Shown here in pieces: positions 1 through 7,838 of a stretch of 64,000 nt of DNA. The stretch lies in contig NZ_JALGRO010000009.1 of assembly GCF_022815645.1 (NCBI RefSeq), forward strand, positions 44,000 to 107,999. The letters are read 5' to 3'. This DNA is from Curtobacterium sp. VKM Ac-2922 (GTDB lineage: Bacteria > Actinomycetota > Actinomycetes > Actinomycetales > Microbacteriaceae). The first letter of the stretch is position 1; each line of letters begins with the position of its first letter. The position numbers and the translations under genes are program-made. The notes beneath the pieces were generated by a model. It ran no database searches. It was not told where the DNA came from and saw only the letters and a program-made list of their open reading frames with translations.

Positions 1-88
1 CGACCACGCCGTCGGCGTCGCACACGGGACGGTCCATCTCGACGACCTCGGGAGTGGCACCGAACTCGGAGTAGCTGACTGCGCGCAT
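1..88 (-). CDS. zinc-type alcohol dehydrogenase, N-terminal fragment
   Basis: Only the first 29 codons lie in the window; the gene runs leftward off the edge. It starts at an ATG and begins MRAVSYSEFG, followed by a PEVVEMDRP stretch. An MRA...FG...PEV opening is typical of the GroES-like domain of medium-chain (zinc-dependent) alcohol dehydrogenases and quinone reductases, which oxidise alcohols or reduce quinones with NAD(P). The zinc and cofactor motifs are outside the window, so substrate and cofactor cannot be judged. It is divergent from the CopC-like gene. Confidence 0.6.
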   Translation of the reverse strand, partial: MRAVSYSEFGATPEVVEMDRPVCDADGVV

Positions 89-156
89 CCGCTCATCCTG
101 CCACCGAAGCGCGGCCCGCCCCAGCCGGGTCGGCGGCACCGACCAGCACGCCGAAC

Positions 157-162
157 TAGGAT
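157..162 (+). promoter_or_regulatory. -10 hexamer, leaderless copC-like gene
   Basis: TAGGAT lies six bases before the ATG at 169. This spacing puts the transcription start on or next to the start codon, which suggests a leaderless message. No Shine-Dalgarno sequence needs to be invoked. Confidence 0.45.
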
Positions 163-168
163 CGGAGC

Positions 169-780
169 ATGTCCCCCACCGCGGTCCGCCGCAGCGTCCG
201 GATGTCCGTCGTGGCGATCGTCGTCGCACTCACCAGCCTGGTCGTCGCCGATCGTGCCGACGCGCACTCCGCCCTCATCGCCAGCACCCCGGCCGACGGT
301 CAGACCCTCACCGAGCCGATCGACCGCGTCGACCTGACGTTCTCCGAGGCGCCGCTCACCGGCCTCGACGCCGGTCTGCGCATCGAGGTGCGCGACGCCG
401 CCGGACAGGACGTCTCCACCGGCGAGGTACTGGTCGACGGCACGACGATGTCGAAGGCCGTCACCCCCGACAACGGTGCCTACACGGTGCTGTGGCGGTA
501 CGTCTCCCCCGACGGGCACCCGATCACGGGGCAGCTCGGCTTCACGGTCGCGCTGCCGGAAGCGGCGCCGACGAGCACGCCGAGCGCGTCGGCCGGACCC
601 GGCTCCACTGCGACCGAGACGGACGTGACGATCGAGGCCACCGCGGAGCCGACCGCCGACGACGACACCCCGGTTCCGGTCGCCCCGGCGCTGTGGGCCG
701 GCGGCGGCGCACTCGTGCTGCTGGCAACGGTCGTGGTCATCGCCGCGTCGCGCCGCCGTCGCGCGCCCGACGAGGACTGA
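169..780 (+). CDS. CopC-domain copper-resistance-like membrane protein
   Basis: A 203-residue secreted and membrane-anchored protein. Residues 1-32 form a signal peptide ending in ADA, so the mature chain would begin with His33 (HSALIASTPADG), the N-terminal His used for copper binding in CopC/PcoC proteins. The CopC beta-sandwich covers about 33-128 and has a second His in SPDGHPITG. A Thr/Pro/Ala-rich linker follows (about 130-172), then one transmembrane helix (about 173-194) and an RRRR stop-transfer tail. Family members handle periplasmic or extracellular copper; here it would be tethered outside the membrane. No CopD gene is adjacent. Copper binding is inferred from the family. Confidence 0.85.
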   Translation: MSPTAVRRSVRMSVVAIVVALTSLVVADRADAHSALIASTPADGQTLTEPIDRVDLTFSEAPLTGLDAGLRIEVRDAAGQDVSTGEVLVDGTTMSKAVTPDNGAYTVLWRYVSPDGHPITGQLGFTVALPEAAPTSTPSASAGPGSTATETDVTIEATAEPTADDDTPVPVAPALWAGGGALVLLATVVVIAASRRRRAPDED

Positions 781-844
781 CGCGGGCACCGACCCAGCCC
801 CGACTCACCGCGGAACCGACAGCGTCACCGACGCACGCCCCACC

Positions 845-886
845 GGACGGGAGGCTCGGTGCCGGCCAGCACCGCGCCTCCCGTCC
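845..886. repeat. palindromic element copy, convergent terminator
   Basis: An 18-base inverted repeat with one mismatch, with arms GGACGGGAGGCTCGGTGC and GCACCGCGCCTCCCGTCC around a 6-base loop. It sits between the convergent ends of the CopC-like gene (780) and the SDR (896), so it probably terminates both. It has no T-run. The same core recurs at 4673, 39259, 43143, 45616 and 58511. Confidence 0.75.
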
Positions 887-895
887 GCCCCGACG

Positions 896-1576
896 TCAGT
901 ACGCGACCCGGCCGTTCCGGTCGTGCAGCTCACCGGTCGGGCCGTCGGCCACCAGCGTCGCGAGCGCGACGGTGGCATCGGTGCCCTCGGTCACGGTCTG
1001 GTGTCCACCGAAGCCGTTGAACTCGGTCGCGGTGTACCCGGGGTCGCTCGCGTTGATGCGGAAGCTCGGCAGGTTCTTCGCGTACTGCACGGTCAGGACG
1101 ATCACCGCGGCCTTCGACGCGGCGTACGGGATCGACGGCACGGCGAACTCGTCGTGCCCCGGCGTGGTGAGCCACCGGGCGAACCCGACCCCGGACGCGA
1201 CGTTGACGATCACCGGTGCGGACGACGCACGCAGCACGGGCAGCGCCGCCTGCGTGACGCGCACGATCCCGGTGACGTTCGTGTCGAGCACCGACGCCAT
1301 CGCGGCGGCGTCCAGGTCGTCGACGCCGAACGAGGTGCCGAGTACGCCGGCGTTGTTGACGAGGACGTCGAGCGACGGCAGCGACGCGACCGCGGCGTCG
1401 ATGCTGTCCTGGTCGGTCACGTCGAGCTGGACGACGTGCGCGCCGAGGGCCCGGGCCTCGTCGCCGTTCGCGGTGTCACGCATGCCGGCGTACACGGTGT
1501 GGCCGGCCTCGATCAGGCGGCGGGTGGTCTCGAGCCCCAGGCTGCGGTTGGCTCCGGTGATGAGTGTCGTGGTCAT
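896..1576 (-). CDS. short-chain dehydrogenase/reductase
   Basis: A 226-residue classical SDR, an NAD(P)-dependent oxidoreductase. It shows the cofactor motif TGANRSLG near residue 8, NNAGVLG at about 80, a serine in NVASGVGF and the catalytic pair in YAASKAAV. The reading frame extends further upstream, but the ATG at 1576 places the Rossmann strand (MTTTLITGANRS) exactly where the family has it. The gene is divergent from the XRE regulator at 1678, which may control it. The substrate cannot be told. Confidence 0.9.
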   Translation of the reverse strand: MTTTLITGANRSLGLETTRRLIEAGHTVYAGMRDTANGDEARALGAHVVQLDVTDQDSIDAAVASLPSLDVLVNNAGVLGTSFGVDDLDAAAMASVLDTNVTGIVRVTQAALPVLRASSAPVIVNVASGVGFARWLTTPGHDEFAVPSIPYAASKAAVIVLTVQYAKNLPSFRINASDPGYTATEFNGFGGHQTVTEGTDATVALATLVADGPTGELHDRNGRVAY

Positions 1577-1665
1577 GTGCCCACCATGCCCCGTCAGACC
1601 CGCCGCTCCCAGGTGCCCGTCGACGGTGGGACCCGGAGTACCACCCGACATCCGCTGTCGGGCGG

Positions 1666-1671
1666 CAGGAT
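1666..1671 (+). promoter_or_regulatory. -10 hexamer, leaderless XRE gene
   Basis: CAGGAT followed by six bases and the ATG at 1678, the same layout as at 22344. This suggests a leaderless start. Confidence 0.35.
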
Positions 1672-1677
1672 GGTCGC

Positions 1678-2511
1678 ATGGACGAGTTCGCGACCGTGCT
1701 GCGCGCCTGGCGCGACCGCGTCACCCCCGAGGCGGTGGGGCTGCCCGCCGGCCCCGGTCGACGGACGCCGGGTCTGCGTCGCGAAGAGCTCGCGGCGCTC
1801 GCCGGTGTCAGCGTCGACTACGTCGTGCGGCTCGAGCAGGGCCGCTCGGTCAACCCGTCGCCCCAGCTGCTCGGTGCGCTGGCGACCGCGCTGCGCCTGA
1901 CCACCGAGGAGCGTGACCACCTGTTCCGCGTCGCCGATGCCGCTCCGCCGTCGCGTGGTGTCGTGCCGCGGCACATCACCCCGGGCGTGCAGCGGTTGAT
2001 CGACCGACTCGGCGACGTGCCGCTGGCGGTGTTCACGGCGACCCATGAGATCCTGCTGTGGAACGAGCTGTGGGCCGCGATGAACGGCGACCCCGCGCGG
2101 CTGGTCGGCCTCGACCGCAACCTGGTGTGGCGGTACTTCACGGCCGGCCACGAGGGCGTCGAGTACGACGACGACCACCACGAGGAGTTCTCCGGTGACC
2201 TGGTGGCCGACCTGCGCCTGGCGTTCGGCCGCTACCCCGGCGACCGGGCCCTGGCCGACCTGGTGGCACGGCTGCGTCGGGAGTCGCCGGAGTTCGAGCG
2301 GCGCTGGGCCGTCGCCCGGGTGGCCGAGCACCGGGCGAGCCGCAAGACCGTCCGGACGCCGGTCGGCGGCATCGAGGTCGACTGCGACACACTGACCGTG
2401 ACCGGCGGCGACCTGCGCATCGTCGTCTACACCGTGGTGCCCGGGTCGGAGTCGGCCGCACGACTCGACCTGCTGCGCGTGACGGGACTGCAGCAGCTCA
2501 CGCCCGGGTGA
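1678..2511 (+). CDS. XRE-family regulator with MmyB-like ligand domain
   Basis: A 277-residue regulator. An N-terminal helix-turn-helix (about residues 10-75; RREELAALAGVSVDYVVRLE) is followed by an MmyB-like ligand-binding domain (about 105-270) with the typical LLWNELWAAM segment. Family members are DNA-binding proteins thought to sense a small hydrophobic ligand and often repress a neighbouring oxidoreductase. The divergent SDR at 1576 is the likely target; this is inference from position. The ATG at 1678 was chosen because it starts just ahead of the HTH and has a -10-like box six bases upstream. Its 3' end overlaps the convergent KAS gene by 14 bp. Confidence 0.88.
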   Translation: MDEFATVLRAWRDRVTPEAVGLPAGPGRRTPGLRREELAALAGVSVDYVVRLEQGRSVNPSPQLLGALATALRLTTEERDHLFRVADAAPPSRGVVPRHITPGVQRLIDRLGDVPLAVFTATHEILLWNELWAAMNGDPARLVGLDRNLVWRYFTAGHEGVEYDDDHHEEFSGDLVADLRLAFGRYPGDRALADLVARLRRESPEFERRWAVARVAEHRASRKTVRTPVGGIEVDCDTLTVTGGDLRIVVYTVVPGSESAARLDLLRVTGLQQLTPG

Positions 2512-3742
2512 GCAGCAGCGACGCGTTCTGCCCGCCGAACCCGAACGCGTTGTTGAGCGCCGCCCGAATCGGCAGGGTCCTGGCGGTGCCGGACACCACG
2601 TCGAGGTCGACCGCCGGGTCCTGGTGCTGCAGGTTGCGCGTCGGTGGCACGATCCCGGTCTCGAGGGACCGGACGGTCAGGATCGTCTCGACCGCACCGG
2701 CCGCGCCGAACATGTGCCCGATCGCGCTCTTCGGCGCCGTGACGACGGCACCGCGCCCGACGACCCGGGCGATCGCCGCCGCCTCGCTCGCGTCGCCGAC
2801 CGGGGTGCCGGTGGCGTGGGCATCGACGTGGTCGACGTCGCTGCCGGTCAGCCCACCCATGCGCAGCGCCTGGGTCATCGCGCGCTCCTGCCCGGAGCCG
2901 TCCGCCCGCGGTGCGGTGATGTGGAACGCGTCCGCGGTGATGCCCCATCCCGCCAGCACGGCGTGGACCCGGGCGCCGCGGGCCCGGGCGTGGGACGCAC
3001 GCTCGAGCACCACGATGCCGGCACCTTCCCCGAGCACGAAGCCACGGCGGTCGCGGTCGAACGGGCGGGACAGCGTCGTCGGGTCGTCGCCGTTCGGCTT
3101 CGCGAGTGCCTGCGACTGCGCGAAGGACGCCATCGTCACGGGGGTCACCGCGGCCTCGGTCCCGCCGGCCACCACGACGTCGGCCTCGCCCGTGCGGATC
3201 AGCCGCGCCGCCATGGCGATGGCCTCGGCCCCCGACGCGCACGCCGACACGGTCGTGTACGCACCGGCGCGGGCGTCGAGCTCGATGCTGACCTGCGCCG
3301 CGGCGCCGTTCGCCATGAGCATCGGCACCGCCCGCGGGGAGACCCGGCGGGCGCCGTTGCGCCCGAGCTCGTCGTGCGCGTCCAGCAGCGTCTCGATCCC
3401 GCCGATCCCGGTGCCCAGCACGACGGCCAACCGCTCCGGGTCGACGTCGGGACGCCCCGCGTCCGCCCAGGCCTCGCCCGAGGCGACGAGCGCGAGCTGT
3501 TGGCTGCGGTCGAGGCGCTGCGCTCGCACCCGTCCGAGCGCCGCATCGGCGTCGAGCGCTGCGTCCGCCCCGACCCGGATCGGCACCGACGCCCAGAGGT
3601 CCCCCGGGCGGTCGAGCTCGTGCACGCCGGACCGGCCGGCGACCAGCGCGTCCCACAGCGGGTCGACGCCGTGGCCGAAGGGTGACACGGCGCCGAGGCC
3701 GGTGATGACGATGTCGTCGCGGTCCTGATTTGTATGCTGCAC
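2498..3742 (-). CDS. fabF: beta-ketoacyl-ACP synthase II (KAS II)
   Basis: A 414-residue condensing enzyme that would elongate acyl-ACP with malonyl-ACP in fatty-acid synthesis. The full catalytic triad is visible: Cys in TTVSACASGAEA, His in DAHATGTP and His in SAIGHMFGAAG, plus the terminal FGFGGQNASLLL. No ATG fits; the GTG at 3742 gives the normal family length and lies seven bases after a -10-like TACAAC with TTGCCA 18 bp further upstream, so the message is probably leaderless. It stands alone, outside any fab operon, divergent from a TetR repressor whose probable operators cover both promoters. A specialised or inducible role in lipid composition or a secondary acyl product is possible. 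Confidence 0.9.
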   Translation of the reverse strand: MQHTNQDRDDIVITGLGAVSPFGHGVDPLWDALVAGRSGVHELDRPGDLWASVPIRVGADAALDADAALGRVRAQRLDRSQQLALVASGEAWADAGRPDVDPERLAVVLGTGIGGIETLLDAHDELGRNGARRVSPRAVPMLMANGAAAQVSIELDARAGAYTTVSACASGAEAIAMAARLIRTGEADVVVAGGTEAAVTPVTMASFAQSQALAKPNGDDPTTLSRPFDRDRRGFVLGEGAGIVVLERASHARARGARVHAVLAGWGITADAFHITAPRADGSGQERAMTQALRMGGLTGSDVDHVDAHATGTPVGDASEAAAIARVVGRGAVVTAPKSAIGHMFGAAGAVETILTVRSLETGIVPPTRNLQHQDPAVDLDVVSGTARTLPIRAALNNAFGFGGQNASLLLTRA

Positions 3743-3765
3743 AAATTGAGTTGTACCACGTACAA
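3730..3765. promoter_or_regulatory. paired palindromic operators, fabF/tetR divergent promoter
   Basis: Two 15-base palindromes lie 21 bp centre to centre, two helical turns apart. The site at 3751-3765 is perfect (TTGTAC-3-GTACAA); the one at 3730-3744 is imperfect (TTGTATGCTGCACAA). They overlap the leftward -10 TACAAC (3750-3755) and the rightward -10 TACAAT (3761-3766), and the leftward -35 TTGCCA is at 3774-3779. This is the expected arrangement for TetR-family autorepression. Confidence 0.75.
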
Positions 3766-3772
3766 TTCGGGG

Positions 3773-4333
3773 ATGGCAAGCACACGAGGTCAGGCCACCC
3801 GGGCGCGCATCCTGGCTGCGGCCGCCGACCTGCTGGCAGACCGGGGTGTCCGCGCGATGACCGTCGGTGACGTTGCACGGGCAGCGGGCGTGTACCCGAA
3901 CCAGATCACGCACCACTTCGGGTCGAAGGACCGGCTGGTGGTCGACGCGGCCTTCGTCCGGTTCCTCCGCGACACGACGCGGCTGCAGGCTGCGGGGCGC
4001 CGCGCGTCCTCGCCCGAGGCCTTCCGCCAGGTCCTGGCCCGCACGGCCCTCGCGATGCCGTCGACCGGACTGCTGGTCGCCGCCCTCGGGACCGCGCAGG
4101 ACGACGACGCACTGCGTGAGCGCACCGGCACGCTGCTGGCGGTGCTGTTCCGGCAGTCCGAGCGCTACCTCGAGCGGGTCGTCGCCGAGCACGACTGGAC
4201 GAGCGAGCACGGGATCCCCCGCGACGCACGCACGTTCTGGAGCGCGGTGTTCGGTGCGGTGTTGTTCGCCACGGCCGGCGCCGTCGGGGGCCCCTCGGAC
4301 GTCGACGTCGCGGCGACGATCAGCATCCGCTGA
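3773..4333 (+). CDS. TetR-family repressor
   Basis: A 186-residue TetR-type regulator. The N-terminal helix-turn-helix is clear (about residues 8-52; TVGDVARAAGVYPNQITHHF), followed by a helical ligand and dimer domain. The ATG at 3773 is preferred because it begins just before the HTH (MASTRGQATRARIL) and sits six bases after TACAAT, giving a probable leaderless mRNA. The upstream start at 3734 would lie inside the operator. It most likely represses itself and the divergent KAS II gene; the inducer, perhaps an acyl compound, is unknown. Confidence 0.88.
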   Translation: MASTRGQATRARILAAAADLLADRGVRAMTVGDVARAAGVYPNQITHHFGSKDRLVVDAAFVRFLRDTTRLQAAGRRASSPEAFRQVLARTALAMPSTGLLVAALGTAQDDDALRERTGTLLAVLFRQSERYLERVVAEHDWTSEHGIPRDARTFWSAVFGAVLFATAGAVGGPSDVDVAATISIR

Positions 4334-4363
4334 CCGTCACCGCGACGGGGCCCGCGACCGGGC

Positions 4364-5083
4364 CTAGTGCTCGCCGAACCCCGACCGGACGAGGGCGTCC
4401 AGGGCGTCGACGGCGTCCTGCGCGTCGTCCCCGGTCGCCTCGATCGTCAGCGTCGCGCCCTTCGGCAGTGCCAGCGCCATGATGCCGAGCAGGCTCTTCG
4501 CGTCGACACCGTTGACGTGGACGGCGGCGTCGAAGCGAGCGGCCGTCTTGACGAACTCCGCCGCGGGCCGGGCGTGCAGGCCGGTCTCGTTGACCAGCTC
4601 GACGGTCGTGGACGCGGCCACGCGGGGACCGGTGGCGGTACCGGTCACCGGCACAGGTCCTGCTGTCTGGTCCGGACGGGAGGCTCCCCCCGCGTCCGCC
4701 TCGGACGCTGCGGCCGTGTCCGCGGCGGCCAGCACCGCCTGCACGTCGCCGCCGGTCTGGGCGGCGACGGCAGCCGCGACCGTGCCTTCGACGACCGGGG
4801 CGTCCGACACGTGGACGCGTGCCCGCAGGTCGTCGTCGAGGAAGTCGAGCGCGGTGTCGGTCGTCAGGTACGCCGAGCCGAGGTCGCACAGGACCACCAC
4901 GGCGTCGGCGCTGGCGAGCTCGTCGATGCCGGCCGTGATCGCGTCGAACGAGGTGCCGATGCCGCCGTCGTCGGTGCCACCCGCGGCCACGAGCGGGACG
5001 TCCGCGGCCATCTGCCGGGCGAGTTCGACGGTCCCCGAGGCGATCGCCGCGCTGTGCGAGACGACCAGGATGCCGACGGTCAC
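4364..5083 (-). CDS. dhaM: dihydroxyacetone kinase phosphotransfer subunit DhaM with HPr domain
   Basis: A 239-residue two-domain protein. Residues 1-125 are the EIIA-Man-like DhaM domain, with the phosphorylatable His in LVVSHSAAIA. Residues about 157-239 are an HPr domain with its active His in ETGLHARPAAEF and a SLLGIMALALPKG segment. In the PTS-type system phosphate passes from EI through HPr and DhaM to the ADP bound on DhaL. The EI domain found fused in the longest DhaM proteins is absent, so a separate EI must feed it. The Ala/Gly/Pro linker (about 128-155) contains a copy of the dispersed palindromic element. It overlaps dhaL by 4 bp (ATGA). Confidence 0.93.
   Translation of the reverse strand: MTVGILVVSHSAAIASGTVELARQMAADVPLVAAGGTDDGGIGTSFDAITAGIDELASADAVVVLCDLGSAYLTTDTALDFLDDDLRARVHVSDAPVVEGTVAAAVAAQTGGDVQAVLAAADTAAASEADAGGASRPDQTAGPVPVTGTATGPRVAASTTVELVNETGLHARPAAEFVKTAARFDAAVHVNGVDAKSLLGIMALALPKGATLTIEATGDDAQDAVDALDALVRSGFGEH
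4673..4698. repeat. palindromic element copy inside dhaM linker
   Basis: CGGACG and CGTCCG flank the core GGACGGGAGGC in the linker of DhaM. On the coding strand it gives the peptide ADAGGASRP, nearly the same as ADAGGASSP in the Clp ATPase linker at 39259. Confidence 0.55.
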
Positions 5084-5706
5084 GCCGCGTCCACCGCGGC
5101 GCGGAGGATGTACGCGGTCGACTGCGCTCCGGGGTCGCGGTGGCCGACGGCGCGTTCGCCGAGGTAGCTCGCACGGCCCTTGTGGGCGACGAGCGGTTCG
5201 GTCGACTCGGCACCGGTGACCGCGGCGTCGGCTGCCGCCGCGAGGACCCGTTCCGGCGACTCCCCCGCACCCGCCGCGGTGGCCGCAGCGTCGACGGCCG
5301 GGGTCCAGGCGTCGATCATGGTCTTGTCACCGACGGCCGCCTTGCCACGCGAGACGACCCCGTCCCGAGCGGCCGTCAGCACGGCGACGAGCGTGTCGGC
5401 GTCCAGCTCGGTCGCGTCACCCGCGGCCTGGGCGGCCTTCAGGTACGCGGTGCCGAACAGCGGGCCGGCCGCACCGCCGACCGTGGAGATGAGTTTCGTC
5501 GCGACGGTCTTGAAGACCGCTCCCGGGGTGTCGAACGACCCGGCGTCGATCGCCTGCACGACGGCGCGGAAGCCCCGGTCGAGGTTCTCGCCGTGGTCAC
5601 CGTCGCCGATCTCGCGGTCGAGCGTGACGAGCTCGGCCCGGTGCTCGTCGATCGTCGCGGCGGTGCGGCGTACCCAGTCGATGGCCCATGCGGTGTCGAG
5701 CGCCAA
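5080..5706 (-). CDS. dhaL: dihydroxyacetone kinase ADP-binding subunit DhaL
   Basis: A 208-residue subunit that carries tightly bound ADP-Mg, is rephosphorylated by DhaM and phosphorylates dihydroxyacetone held on DhaK. The Asp-rich metal site is visible in DREIGDGDHGENL (about residues 30-42), with GGAAGPLFGTAY further on. The start is a TTG at 5706, supported by AAGGGA six bases upstream. It lies 31 bp after dhaK and overlaps dhaM by 4 bp, so the three form one operon. Confidence 0.94.
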   Translation of the reverse strand: MALDTAWAIDWVRRTAATIDEHRAELVTLDREIGDGDHGENLDRGFRAVVQAIDAGSFDTPGAVFKTVATKLISTVGGAAGPLFGTAYLKAAQAAGDATELDADTLVAVLTAARDGVVSRGKAAVGDKTMIDAWTPAVDAAATAAGAGESPERVLAAAADAAVTGAESTEPLVAHKGRASYLGERAVGHRDPGAQSTAYILRAAVDAA

Positions 5707-5737
5707 TGCGTGTCCCTTCGTGCGCGGTGTGTCGGTC

Positions 5738-6739
5738 TCAGCGGCCCCAGCGCAGTGCCGGGGTCTCGACCGGAGCGTCCCAGAGCGTCAGCAGGTCGTC
5801 GTCGAGCACCGTGACGGTGATCGAGAAGCCCTGCATCTCGAGGGACGTGACGTAGTCGCCCACCAAGCTACGCGCGACCTCGAAGCCCCGGTCCGCCAGG
5901 ACCTCGGCGGCGCGCCGGTAGACGATGTAGAGCTCGGACTCGGGCGTGCCGCCCATGCCGTTGACGAACAGCAGCAGGCGCGAGCCGGCCGGGGCGTCCA
6001 GGTCGGTCAGCACCGGCTCGAGCACGCGGTCGACGAGCTGGTCGACCGGGGCCATCGCGATGCGCTCGCGCCCCGGTTCGCCGTGGATCCCGATCCCGAG
6101 CTCCGCCTCGTCGTCGGCCAGGGTGAACGAGGGTTCGCCCGCGTGCGGGACCGTGCCGGGCGCGATCGCCAGGCCCATCGAGCGGGTGACCGCGTTGACG
6201 TGGCGGGCGACCGCCGCGACCGCGTCCAGGTCGTCGCCGCGTTCGGCGGCGGCGCCCGCGCACTTCTCGACGACGACCGTGCCCGCGACCCCGCGTCGGC
6301 CGGCGGTGTACAGCGAGTCCTGCACGGCGACGTCGTCGTCGACCACGACGGTCTCGACCCGCACGTCGTCCATGCCGGCGAGCTCGGCGGCCGTCTCGAA
6401 GTTGAGCACGTCGCCGGTGTAGTTCTTGACGATGTGCAGCACACCGGCACCACCGTCGACGGCCTTCGTCGCCGCGACGATCGGGTCCGGGGTCGGACTG
6501 GTGAAGACCGGGCCGGGAACGGCCGCGTCGAGCATGCCGACGCCGACGAACCCGGCGTGCAGGGGCTCGTGGCCGCTGCCGCCGCCGCTGACGATGCCGA
6601 CCTTGCCCGCCACCGGGGCGTCGGTGCGGTGCAGGTGGATCGGGTCCTCGACCAGCACGACGTGACCGGCGTGCGCCGCGGCGAACCCGCGCACGGTCTC
6701 GATGACGACGTCCTGCGGGTCGTTGATGAGCTTCTTCAT
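5738..6739 (-). CDS. dhaK: dihydroxyacetone kinase substrate-binding subunit DhaK
   Basis: A 333-residue subunit that binds dihydroxyacetone covalently as a hemiaminal on a histidine, seen here in LGIGIHGEPG. The N-terminal substrate fold has the signature GGGSGHEPLHAGFVG. The ATG at 6739 (MKKLINDPQD) is preceded by GTGGAGG and gives the usual family length; the frame upstream of it is spurious. It is first in dhaK-dhaL-dhaM, divergent from glpF-glpK. Together they suggest that glycerol enters via GlpF and that free dihydroxyacetone is also used. Confidence 0.95.
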   Translation of the reverse strand: MKKLINDPQDVVIETVRGFAAAHAGHVVLVEDPIHLHRTDAPVAGKVGIVSGGGSGHEPLHAGFVGVGMLDAAVPGPVFTSPTPDPIVAATKAVDGGAGVLHIVKNYTGDVLNFETAAELAGMDDVRVETVVVDDDVAVQDSLYTAGRRGVAGTVVVEKCAGAAAERGDDLDAVAAVARHVNAVTRSMGLAIAPGTVPHAGEPSFTLADDEAELGIGIHGEPGRERIAMAPVDQLVDRVLEPVLTDLDAPAGSRLLLFVNGMGGTPESELYIVYRRAAEVLADRGFEVARSLVGDYVTSLEMQGFSITVTVLDDDLLTLWDAPVETPALRWGR

Positions 6740-6840
6740 GAGCTGGCCTCCACGGGGTCTCCACACGCGGAACAGGTCAGCACACCGCCGACGTCGTCCG
6801 GAGTGCGGCCAATCTACAACGGGCGGGCGTTCCCTCGCGA

Positions 6841-6854
6841 TGCACGTTCGTGCA
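6841..6854. promoter_or_regulatory. palindromic operator, dhaK-proximal copy
   Basis: TGCACGTTCGTGCA, with six-base arms and a two-base centre. It lies just upstream of where the -35 of the putative dhaK promoter would be. An exact copy is at 6906. Confidence 0.7.
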
Positions 6855-6905
6855 CCGCGGATCCCGTCCGCGACGGCCGCAGGGAGGGGCTGCGCACACC
6901 CCGCT

Positions 6906-6919
6906 TGCACGTTCGTGCA
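6906..6919. promoter_or_regulatory. palindromic operator, glpF-proximal copy
   Basis: Second exact copy of TGCACGTTCGTGCA, 65 bp centre to centre from the first. It is about 50 bp upstream of the putative glpF -10. Probably the site of a glycerol or DeoR/GlpR-type regulator encoded elsewhere. Confidence 0.7.
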
Positions 6920-7044
6920 GATTCCCGTCGATCGCTCACGTGCCCGTCGCCCCGGGTGAAAACCCAGCAGTATGCTCGCCCCAATCACTCGATGGGGAGT
7001 GCCGGAGCAGCCCGGACCCCCTCTCACAGCACTGGAGGTCACCG

Positions 7045-7767
7045 ATGGACGACATCGGCGTCAAGTTCCTGTCCGAGCTCGTCGGCACCGCGATGCTCAT
7101 CATCCTGGGTGGCGGTGTGGTCGCAGCCGTCTCCCTCAAGAAGTCCAAGGGCTTCGGCGCCGGCTTCCTCATGGTCACGATCGGCTGGGGCTTCGCCGTC
7201 TTCGCCGGTGTGACCGTGTCGTACAAGTCGGGCGGTCAGCTCAACCCGGCCGTCAGCCTGGCCCAGGCCATCCTCGGCAACATCACCGTCGGCGAGATGT
7301 TCCTCTTCTGGCTCGCCCAGCTCATCGGTGCGGTCATCGGTGCCGTCATCGTCTGGCTCGCCTACAAGCAGCACTTCGACGAAGAGCCCGACCCCGCCGC
7401 CAAGCTCGGCGTGTTCTCGACCGGCCCCGCGATCCGCTCGTACGGCTGGAACCTGGTGACCGAGATCGTCGGCACCTTCGTGCTGGTCTTCGTCGTCATC
7501 GCCTTCACCAACGGCAAGACCCCCTCCGAGCTCGGCGCGATCCCCGTCGCCTTCCTCGTGATCGCGATCGGTGTCTCCCTCGGTGGCCCGACCGGCTACG
7601 CGATCAACCCGGCCCGTGACCTCGGCCCGCGCATCGCCCACGCTTTCCTGCCCATCAAGGGCAAGGGCTCGAGCGACTGGGCCTACGCCTGGGTCCCCGT
7701 CGTCGGCCCGCTCGTCGGTGGCGCCATCGCCGCCGGGCTGTCGTACGCGCTCCTCCCCCTCGCCTGA
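7045..7767 (+). CDS. glpF: glycerol uptake facilitator (MIP channel)
   Basis: A 240-residue aquaglyceroporin with six predicted membrane helices and two half-helices carrying the pore motifs NPAVSLAQA (about residue 69) and NPARDLGPR (about 191). The Asp after the second NPA-R is the usual mark of glycerol-conducting channels rather than pure water channels. It would let glycerol diffuse into the cell for capture by GlpK. The ATG at 7045 is preceded by GGAGG. It is followed by glpK after 71 bp containing a strong hairpin. Confidence 0.93.
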   Translation: MDDIGVKFLSELVGTAMLIILGGGVVAAVSLKKSKGFGAGFLMVTIGWGFAVFAGVTVSYKSGGQLNPAVSLAQAILGNITVGEMFLFWLAQLIGAVIGAVIVWLAYKQHFDEEPDPAAKLGVFSTGPAIRSYGWNLVTEIVGTFVLVFVVIAFTNGKTPSELGAIPVAFLVIAIGVSLGGPTGYAINPARDLGPRIAHAFLPIKGKGSSDWAYAWVPVVGPLVGGAIAAGLSYALLPLA

Positions 7768-7784
7768 CCCCCACCCGCCAACGG

Positions 7785-7812
7785 CGGCCGGACCCATCGT
7801 CGGGTCCGGCCG
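7785..7812 (+). terminator. hairpin between glpF and glpK
   Basis: A perfect 11-bp stem (CGGCCGGACCC / GGGTCCGGCCG) with a 6-base loop lies between glpF and glpK. There is no T-run. It may act as a partial terminator or as an mRNA processing or stability element that sets the glpF:glpK ratio. Confidence 0.55.
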
Positions 7813-7838
7813 GCACCGAACACCCGTAAGGAGCACCC

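Larger units (their letters stand above)
6740..7044. promoter_or_regulatory. divergent dhaK/glpF control region
   Basis: This 305-bp region holds no gene. It carries two identical 14-base palindromes (annotated separately), a possible leftward -10 TAGATT (6811-6816) for dhaK and a possible rightward -10 TATGCT (6971-6976) for glpF. The SD sequence of glpF is GGAGG at 7034-7038. Confidence 0.55.
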
